DNA from: an uncultured Collinsella sp.
GTDB taxonomy: Bacteria > Actinomycetota > Coriobacteriia > Coriobacteriales > Coriobacteriaceae
DNA: 11,233 nucleotides
Reading direction: 5' to 3'
Assembly: GCA_902493985.1 (NCBI GenBank)
Contig: CABURR010000064.1
Coordinates: 1-11,233, forward strand
Position numbers and translations under genes: made by a program. Under the pieces are notes generated by a model that was not told the origin of the DNA, searched no databases, and was given only the letters and a program-made list of their open reading frames with translations. Shown here piece by piece: positions 6,774 to 11,233 of this stretch (the first letter of the stretch is position 1; every line of letters begins with the position of its first letter).

Positions 6774-6909
6774 GGAACCGAGGGGCCGGGCGCAGGGCCT
6801 TGCCTCTCAATGAGTTCCGCACGAACAGGAGGCGCCGGTGGCGCCTCCGTCGTGAGTCAGGACTGTCCGAAATTGAGAGGCAAGGCCCTGCGCCCGGCCC
6901 CTCGGTTCC
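6774..6909. repeat. Perfect 38-bp inverted repeat with structured 60-base loop, 3' of gatB
   Basis: The arms 6774-6811 and 6872-6909 are exact reverse complements over 38 bases and very GC-rich. They begin GGAACCGAGG and end, on the other arm, CCTCGGTTCC. The 60-base loop holds its own 9-bp hairpin, GGAGGCGCC-ggt-GGCGCCTCC (6828-6848), and GGACTGTCC (6860-6868), which echoes the REP-like hairpin core. The element starts three bases after the gatB stop and lies before the operon terminator, so it should be transcribed as a long double-stranded stem in the gat 3' UTR. No clear target duplication flanks it. It could be a small non-coding mobile repeat (MITE-like), an RNase III target, or an mRNA-stability structure. 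Confidence 0.85.
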
Positions 6910-6912
6910 CGC

Positions 6913-8589
6913 TTACGAGAGCGACGTTCTCAGCAACTCGTTGAAGAGCTTCGGGTTGCCCTTGCCGCGACTCGCCTTCATGCACTGGCCCACCAAAAAG
7001 CCGATGACCTTCTGGTTGCCGTCACGATACTGCTGCGCCTGATCGGCACAGTTAGCCAGCACCTCGTCCACGATCGGCTGCAGCGCGCCGGCATCGCTCA
7101 CCTGACGCATACCACGCTCGTCGACGATCTTGTTGGGGTCGTCACCGGTCTGGGCCATGGCCTCAAAGACCTCGTGAGCCTGGTTGGAGCTGATGGCATC
7201 GGTCGCCAGCAGCTTGGCAAGGGCTGCCACCTGAGCCGGTGCAATACCGGACTCGGCCAGCGAGACGCCCACGCCCTTAAGGTAGGCGATCATCTCGTTG
7301 ACCAGCAGGTTTGCGACCGTCTGGGCCTCCTTACCGGCCATTCCGGCAGCGGCGGCCTCAAAGAAGTCGGCAAACTCGGGGTCGCCGGCAATCTGCTCGG
7401 CATCGGCCGCCTTAATGCCAAAGTCGGCCTCAAAACGGGCGCGCTTGGCATCGGGCAGCTCGGGAATCTCACCACGGCAGCGGTCGATGAATTCGTCGTC
7501 CAGATCGAACGGTGCCAGGTCGGGATCGGGGAACAGACGATAGTCGTCGGCCGTCTCCTTCACACGCATGACCACGGTGCGCTTGCGGCTGGGCTCCCAG
7601 TGGCGGGTCTCCTGGTAGATGATGCCGCCCTCCTCGAGCACTTCGGCCTGACGGCAGATCTCGTAGGCAAGGCCGTCGTGCAGGCTCTTAAACGAGTTGA
7701 GGTTCTTGAGCTCGGTCTTGGTACCCAGCTTGGTCTCGCCGCGGCGGCGCAGCGACACGTTGCCGTCGCAGCGCATGGAGCCCTTCTCCATGGAGCAATC
7801 CGAAATGCCCAGCGTCACAAAAATGCGACGGAGCTTCTCCATAAACAGGCGGGCCTCCTCGGGCGTGCGCAGATCGGGCTCGGTGACGAGCTCAATCAAA
7901 GGCGTGCCGCAGCGGTTGTAGTCGACGAGCGACTCGGCAGCGGCGGTAATGCGGCCCTCGGCACCGCCCACGTGGACCATCTTGGCGGCGTCCTCCTCCA
8001 TGTGGATGCGTAGGATGCGAATGGGCACCGTGTAAGAACCGTCCTCGCGGCGCTCGGGCATCTGCAGGTTGGACGCATCATAGCTGGCCAGATGACCGGA
8101 GCGCTGATTGCCCTCGCGCATGGTCGACGTCATGGACGTGGACAGGCCCTCGGCGTTGGCCGAAGCGCTCGCCAGGCTCTGAGCCTCGGCCTCACCAAAC
8201 GCGCAGTCGGGGCGCTCGGCGGCACCGCGACCGGTCACGTCCAGGTCCAGGTGACCGTACATGGCAAAAGCGACCGGACCCTGCGTGGTTTGGAAGTTCT
8301 TGGCCATGTCGGGGTAGAAGTAGTGCTTGCGGTAGAACATCGAGTGACGCTGGATCTCGCAGTTGGTGGCGAGACCCGCTTTGACGATGCTCTCGATGGC
8401 GCGCTTGTTGGGCACCGGCAGGGCGCCGGGCAGGCCCAGGCACACCGGGCACACGTTGGCGTTGGGCTCGTCATCGTGGCTGAGCTTGCAGTTGCAGAAC
8501 ATCTTGGTATCGAGCGCGGTGAGCTCGGTATGGATCTCCAGGCCGATCACGGCCTCCCAATCCTGCAGGACCTCGGAAAGCTCCTTCAT
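6913..8589 (-). CDS. gatB: Aspartyl/glutamyl-tRNA amidotransferase subunit B
   Basis: GatB binds misacylated Glu-tRNA(Gln) and/or Asp-tRNA(Asn), activates the acid with ATP, and receives ammonia from GatA, giving Gln- or Asn-tRNA for translation in the cytoplasm. Recognition is clear: WEAVIGLEIHTEL at 11-23, a CxC...CPVCLGLPGALP segment (32-58) with the zinc-type cysteines kept, FYRKHYFYPDMAKN (85-98), RIHMEEDAAK (194-203), CGTPLIELVTEPD, and a C-terminal YqeY-like tail domain ending LFNELLRTSLS. At 558 residues it is longer than the usual 470-500, because of extra sequence between about 118 and 188. The ATG overlaps the gatA stop (TAATG), so it is translationally coupled. It is the last gene of gatCAB. 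Confidence 0.97.
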   Translation of the reverse strand: MKELSEVLQDWEAVIGLEIHTELTALDTKMFCNCKLSHDDEPNANVCPVCLGLPGALPVPNKRAIESIVKAGLATNCEIQRHSMFYRKHYFYPDMAKNFQTTQGPVAFAMYGHLDLDVTGRGAAERPDCAFGEAEAQSLASASANAEGLSTSMTSTMREGNQRSGHLASYDASNLQMPERREDGSYTVPIRILRIHMEEDAAKMVHVGGAEGRITAAAESLVDYNRCGTPLIELVTEPDLRTPEEARLFMEKLRRIFVTLGISDCSMEKGSMRCDGNVSLRRRGETKLGTKTELKNLNSFKSLHDGLAYEICRQAEVLEEGGIIYQETRHWEPSRKRTVVMRVKETADDYRLFPDPDLAPFDLDDEFIDRCRGEIPELPDAKRARFEADFGIKAADAEQIAGDPEFADFFEAAAAGMAGKEAQTVANLLVNEMIAYLKGVGVSLAESGIAPAQVAALAKLLATDAISSNQAHEVFEAMAQTGDDPNKIVDERGMRQVSDAGALQPIVDEVLANCADQAQQYRDGNQKVIGFLVGQCMKASRGKGNPKLFNELLRTSLS

Positions 8590-10103
8590 TACAGCTCGCC
8601 TCCCTTCCCGGCAAAATCGGGCGCGACGGAAAGCGCGGGCGCACCCGTGGCGGCATCGGCAAAGCCGCGCTCCAGGGCGCGGGCAAACGTGAGCAACTGA
8701 CGGTCCTTAAACGCCGGACCAACCAGCTGGGCAGAAACGGGCAGCTGAGTATCCTCGCCCAAGCCCAGCGGCACCGAGATGCCACCGTTACCGCAAATAT
8801 TGAGCGAGATGGTGTACAGGTCGGAGAGGTACATCTGCGTGGGGTCGCTGATCTCGCCAAACTTAAAGGCCGTGCGCGGCGAGGCGGGCATGAGGATGGT
8901 GTCCACCTTGGCATACGCGGCGTCATAGTCCTGCGTGATGAGCGTGCGGGCCTTTTGCGCAGCGTAGTAGTACTTGTCGTACACGCCCGAGCTCAGCAGG
9001 TAGGCGCCGAGCATCTGACGGCGCTTGGCCTCGGCGCCAAAGCCGTGGGCGCGCGAAAGCGAGCTCTGGTCGGACAGGTTAGCGCAACCCTCCTCCTGAT
9101 AGCCGTAGCGAATGCCGTCGAAACGTGCCAGGTTGGAGAACGCCTCGGCCGGGCCGATGACGTAGTAGGCGGCGATGGCGGCGTCCAGGTGCGGCAGGTC
9201 GACCTCGACCAGCTCGGCGCCCTGGTTCTGCAGCTCCTGGGCGGCGCGCTGAACAGCGGCCTTGACCTCGGGCGTCAAGCCCTCGGCCTCCATAAACGCA
9301 GGGATGATGCCCACGCGCTTGCCCTCGATGCTGTCGTTGAGGTGCTCGGTAAAGTCGACGGCGCAATCCTGGCTGGTGCAGTCGTACGGATCGTGGCCCG
9401 CACCGGTAAGCGCGTTCATGGCCAGCGCGACGTCCTCGACCGTGCGGCCAAAGGGACCCACCTGGTCGAGCGACGAGCCAAAGGCAACCACGCCGTAACG
9501 GCTCACGGCGCCATACGTGGGCTTAAAGCCCACCACGCCGCACAGCGACGCCGGCTGGCGAATGGAGCCGCCGGTGTCCGAGCCCAGCGAGAGCGCGACT
9601 TCGCCCGCGGCGACGGCTGCAGCGGAGCCGCCCGAGGAGCCGCCGGGCACGCGCTCGGTATCCCAGGGGTTGTTGGTGCGGTGGAACGCCGAACTCTCGG
9701 TGGAGCTGCCAAAGGCAAACTCGTCCATGTTGGCCTTGCCCATGGGCAGGCAGCCGGCATCGAGCATGCGCTGGACGCAGGTGGCGGTGTAGACGCTCTG
9801 GTAGTTCTCGAGCATGCGGGAAGCGCAGGTGGTGCGCGTGCCCACGAGGTTCATGTTGTCCTTGATGGCCAGCGGCACGCCCGCGAGCGGGGGCAGCGGC
9901 TTGCCTGCGGCACGGTCGGCATCCACGCGCGCGGCGGCCTCGAGCGCAAGCTCGGGCGCCACCTGCAGGAATGCCTGGACCCCGCCCTCGCGCGTCTCGA
10001 TGGCGGCAAGAGAAGCCTGGGCCACTTCGGTAGCGGTAAAGTCGCCGGCGGCAACGCCCGCGGCGATCTGGGCGGCGGTAAGGGAATCGAAGCTCTGCGC
10101 CAT
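8589..10103 (-). CDS. gatA: Aspartyl/glutamyl-tRNA amidotransferase subunit A (glutaminase)
   Basis: A 504-residue amidase-signature enzyme that hydrolyses glutamine and passes the ammonia to GatB in the GatCAB complex. The Ser-cisSer-Lys triad is intact: Lys81 in GVPLAIKDN, cis-Ser156 in PGGSSGGSAAA, and nucleophile Ser180 in SDTGGSIRQPAS. YGVVAFGSSLDQVGPF and the ALVGPAFKD-type tail (here AQLVGPAFKDRQLL) are typical of the family. The length is normal (about 485-500). Start and stop both overlap the neighbours by one base as TAATG, giving a coupled gatC-gatA-gatB order. Confidence 0.97.
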   Translation of the reverse strand: MAQSFDSLTAAQIAAGVAAGDFTATEVAQASLAAIETREGGVQAFLQVAPELALEAAARVDADRAAGKPLPPLAGVPLAIKDNMNLVGTRTTCASRMLENYQSVYTATCVQRMLDAGCLPMGKANMDEFAFGSSTESSAFHRTNNPWDTERVPGGSSGGSAAAVAAGEVALSLGSDTGGSIRQPASLCGVVGFKPTYGAVSRYGVVAFGSSLDQVGPFGRTVEDVALAMNALTGAGHDPYDCTSQDCAVDFTEHLNDSIEGKRVGIIPAFMEAEGLTPEVKAAVQRAAQELQNQGAELVEVDLPHLDAAIAAYYVIGPAEAFSNLARFDGIRYGYQEEGCANLSDQSSLSRAHGFGAEAKRRQMLGAYLLSSGVYDKYYYAAQKARTLITQDYDAAYAKVDTILMPASPRTAFKFGEISDPTQMYLSDLYTISLNICGNGGISVPLGLGEDTQLPVSAQLVGPAFKDRQLLTFARALERGFADAATGAPALSVAPDFAGKGGEL

Positions 10104-10414
10104 TACTCGCTCTCCCCCTCTCCCAAAATGGACGGCACGCGGAAGTAGCGGTCGCGCGCGCTGCCAGCGTTTTCGAGCGCAACGTCGAGCGGCAGGTCGC
10201 GCTCGGGCTCGCGCAGGTCATCGCCCATCACGTTGGACAGGCTTCCGATGGGATGGAACGTGGGCTCCACGTCGGGCAAGTCATATTGCAAGACGGGCTC
10301 GAGCATCTGGACGGCGTCGTTCATGTAAGACGTCATCTGGGTGAGCTCGTCATCGGTCAGTGCGATCTTTGCGTACTCGGCGATGCCGCGTACGTCTTTC
10401 TCGCTGAGTGCCAT
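10103..10414 (-). CDS. gatC: Aspartyl/glutamyl-tRNA amidotransferase subunit C
   Basis: A 103-residue protein, normal for GatC, which wraps the GatA-GatB interface and stabilises the complex. It begins MALSEKDVRGIAEYAKIALTD; the pattern V-IA-A-I-LTDDE, the LPDVEPTFHPIG segment and the ending YFRVPSIL are characteristic. The start at 10414 is preferred because GGAAGGGAG lies about six bases upstream; an ATG six codons earlier (10432) has no good ribosome site and would add MRKGAP. It is the first gene of gatCAB, with its stop overlapping the gatA start (TAATG). Confidence 0.95.
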   Translation of the reverse strand: MALSEKDVRGIAEYAKIALTDDELTQMTSYMNDAVQMLEPVLQYDLPDVEPTFHPIGSLSNVMGDDLREPERDLPLDVALENAGSARDRYFRVPSILGEGESE

Positions 10415-10449
10415 AGGCGCTCCCTTCCGCATAACAGTTAAACCGTTCC

Positions 10450-10478
10450 AGTATACAGGGCAACGCCGGCTTGGGCAG
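10450..10478 (-). promoter_or_regulatory. Candidate promoter of gatCAB
   Basis: On the minus strand TATACT (10450-10455) is a good -10 box; the -35 at the right distance is CTGCCC (10473-10478, 17-base spacer), which is poor. It predicts a start near 10443 and a short leader of about 29 bases before the gatC ATG. Location and the clean -10 support it; the -35 does not. Confidence 0.45.
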
Positions 10479-10551
10479 GCGCTTTACCCAAATGCAGCGA
10501 AAACGTAACGAGGGCGGCGGTTGGCAGGCGGCGGGCTGGCGGTTCCGCAAC

Positions 10552-10640
10552 GAAACCGCACCGTCCATAGCGAAAACCGTCTCGCCCACAAGGAAAACCA
10601 TCCCGCCCGCAACGAAAACCGTCGCGCCCACAACGAAAAG
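10552..10640. repeat. 21-bp tandem repeat array
   Basis: Units beginning GAAAACC start at 10572, 10593 and 10614, exactly 21 bases apart, and end in a variant of CGCCCACAAC. A diverged unit starts at 10552 (20-base step), and a partial one, GAAAAGCATCAC, at 10635 runs into the hairpin at 10641. The period equals two helical turns and also seven codons, so all frames show heptad peptides, but no start or ribosome site supports translation. The array lies upstream of the gatC promoter and downstream of the sortase gene. Function is unknown; it may be a minisatellite or a phased protein-binding array. Confidence 0.75.
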
Positions 10641-10697
10641 CATCACAACATTCGACGCTTTTCGCCAAAATCGCGATTTTCATCGAATGTTGTGATG
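10641..10697. repeat. Long intergenic hairpin with 15-bp perfect arms
   Basis: CATCACAACATTCGA (10641-10655) is exactly inverted at 10683-10697 with a 27-base loop. The loop contains the 14-base perfect palindrome AAAATCGCGATTTT (10667-10680). On the minus strand the stem is followed by CTTTTCG, so it could act as a weak terminator for the sortase transcript. It may equally be a dispersed REP-like element. Confidence 0.7.
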
Positions 10698-10711
10698 GTT
10701 TGGAAGTCCCG

Positions 10712-10746
10712 ACCACCACAAAGGTACCTGTCCCCTTTGTGGTGGT
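10712..10746. repeat. REP-like hairpin, variant copy after the sortase gene
   Basis: ACCACCACAAAGG (10712-10724) and CCTTTGTGGTGGT (10734-10746) are perfect 13-bp arms around a 9-base loop, TACCTGTCC. The AAAGG...GACAGG/CCTGTCCCC core relates it to copies 1 and 2. It lies 13 bases past the sortase stop codon, the same 3'-end position as copy 1 after the ABC gene. No T tract follows the stem. Confidence 0.7.
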
Positions 10747-10759
10747 TCTGGAGAATGTC

Positions 10760-11233
10760 TTATGCCGAGGCCTTGGCCTTGCGGCGCTTGCGGACCGCGT
10801 GGACCACGATGTCCAGCAGCAACAACACAATGGCTACGACCACGATGAGCACGGCAAACTCGCGCTTGCCCCAGTGGCGGCCGGCCAGCGACTTTTGCTT
10901 GTCGACGTCCTTCTTGCTGTACTTGGTGCGCACGCAATGCACCAGCAGGCGATGGTCGTTCACGCCGTAGGGCGTGCAGGTGACGAGCGTCACCTTGTCG
11001 GCGCCGGGCTCGATGGTTAGCGACTCCATCTCCTCGGGCAGCACCACCTCGGAGTCCACCATCTTGTAGGCGAGCGTCTTGTTCATGGTGTGCAGCAGCA
11101 CCAGGTCGCCGGGCTCCAGCGAATGGATGTCGTCGAACATACTCAGGTTGCGCATGCCCGAGTGCGCGGTGAGCACGCAATGCGTCGAGGTGCCGCCCAC
11201 CGGCAGGCTCGTGCCCTCCAGGTGGCCGACGCC
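10760..11233 (-). CDS. Class C sortase, C-terminal part (5' end beyond window)
   Basis: The visible 157 residues run in frame to the right edge, beginning GVGHLEGTSLPVGGTSTHC; the N-terminus (probably 100-150 residues with a signal or anchor helix) is outside. Sortases are cell-surface transpeptidases; class C enzymes join pilin subunits. Catalytic residues in the visible part are His24 in LTAHSG, Cys86 in TLVTCTPYG and Arg95 in NDHRLLV. A hydrophobic helix (125-147) followed by RKRRKAK gives the C-terminal membrane anchor usual for class C. An internal GTG at 11200 could be misread as the start, but the conserved GHLEGTSLP motif upstream shows the gene continues. Pilin genes would be expected upstream, past the right edge. 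REP-like and hairpin repeats follow the stop. Confidence 0.92.
   Translation of the reverse strand, partial: GVGHLEGTSLPVGGTSTHCVLTAHSGMRNLSMFDDIHSLEPGDLVLLHTMNKTLAYKMVDSEVVLPEEMESLTIEPGADKVTLVTCTPYGVNDHRLLVHCVRTKYSKKDVDKQKSLAGRHWGKREFAVLIVVVAIVLLLLDIVVHAVRKRRKAKASA

Noticed and set aside
6656..7042. Plus-strand frame through the hairpins and 38-bp repeat
   Set aside because: It is made of repeat and terminator sequence plus antisense gatB; no ribosome site.
8955..10148. Long plus-strand open frame (397 codons) opposite gatA
   Set aside because: Antisense shadow of gatA, low-complexity Ala/Gly/Arg-rich product with no family likeness.
10415..10432. Upstream ATG (10432) as gatC start
   Set aside because: GGAAGGGAG is correctly placed for 10414 and the GatC family begins near MALSEKDV; the upstream codons overlap that ribosome site.
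10552..10640. CRISPR-like repeat array
   Set aside because: Units are contiguous with no spacers, only 21 bp, and no cas genes are nearby.
10438..10830. Minus-strand frame with heptad peptide repeats across the 21-bp array
   Set aside because: The periodicity is caused by the 21-bp DNA repeat (seven codons) and appears in other frames too; it overlaps the sortase end out of frame and has no ribosome site.

Overview
The window looks like a chromosomal segment from a GC-rich Gram-positive gut actinobacterium, most likely Collinsella or a close Coriobacteriia relative. This rests on protein style (GatCAB, a class C sortase, a coriobacterial-type AraC regulator, a DUF6110-like small protein), AGGAG-type ribosome sites, and short GACAAAGGGAC-type hairpins in intergenic spaces. 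The genus is inferred, not proven.

Left to right: (1) the start of a small membrane-anchored DUF6110-like protein (1-215, minus, cut by the left edge), with a palindrome over its promoter. (2) A REP-like hairpin, then two adjacent half-size ABC exporter-fold transporters (396-2153 and 2154-3980, minus) joined as TAA-ATG. They face a divergent AraC-family regulator (4101-5099, plus). The layout resembles the YbtA/YbtPQ and IrtAB type of metallophore transport locus, although the substrate cannot be read from the sequence. The 120-base divergent spacer holds a dyad and two direct repeats 21 bp apart next to the regulator's own start. (3) An AAA_14/DUF4143 ATPase gene (5164-6528, minus), which looks less GC-rich than its neighbours, behind a 75-bp near-palindrome built from two GTGA-N6-TCAC-like sites. 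(4) The amidotransferase operon gatC-gatA-gatB (10414 down to 6913, minus), with TAATG overlaps at both junctions. Its 3' untranslated region carries a perfect 38-bp inverted repeat and then an intrinsic terminator. (5) A repeat-rich spacer (about 10433-10759) with the gatC promoter, a 21-bp tandem repeat array, a long hairpin and a third REP-like hairpin. (6) The C-terminal part of a class C (pilin-polymerising) sortase (10760 to the right edge, minus).

The coding content is of known family types. The least explained material is intergenic: the 38-bp perfect inverted repeat after gatB, the palindromic operator-like block before the DUF4143 gene, the 21-bp array, the dispersed hairpins, and an extra segment of roughly 65 residues inside GatB. 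I see no CRISPR array, tRNA, rRNA, insertion sequence or transposase gene. No wholly new multigene system is evident.
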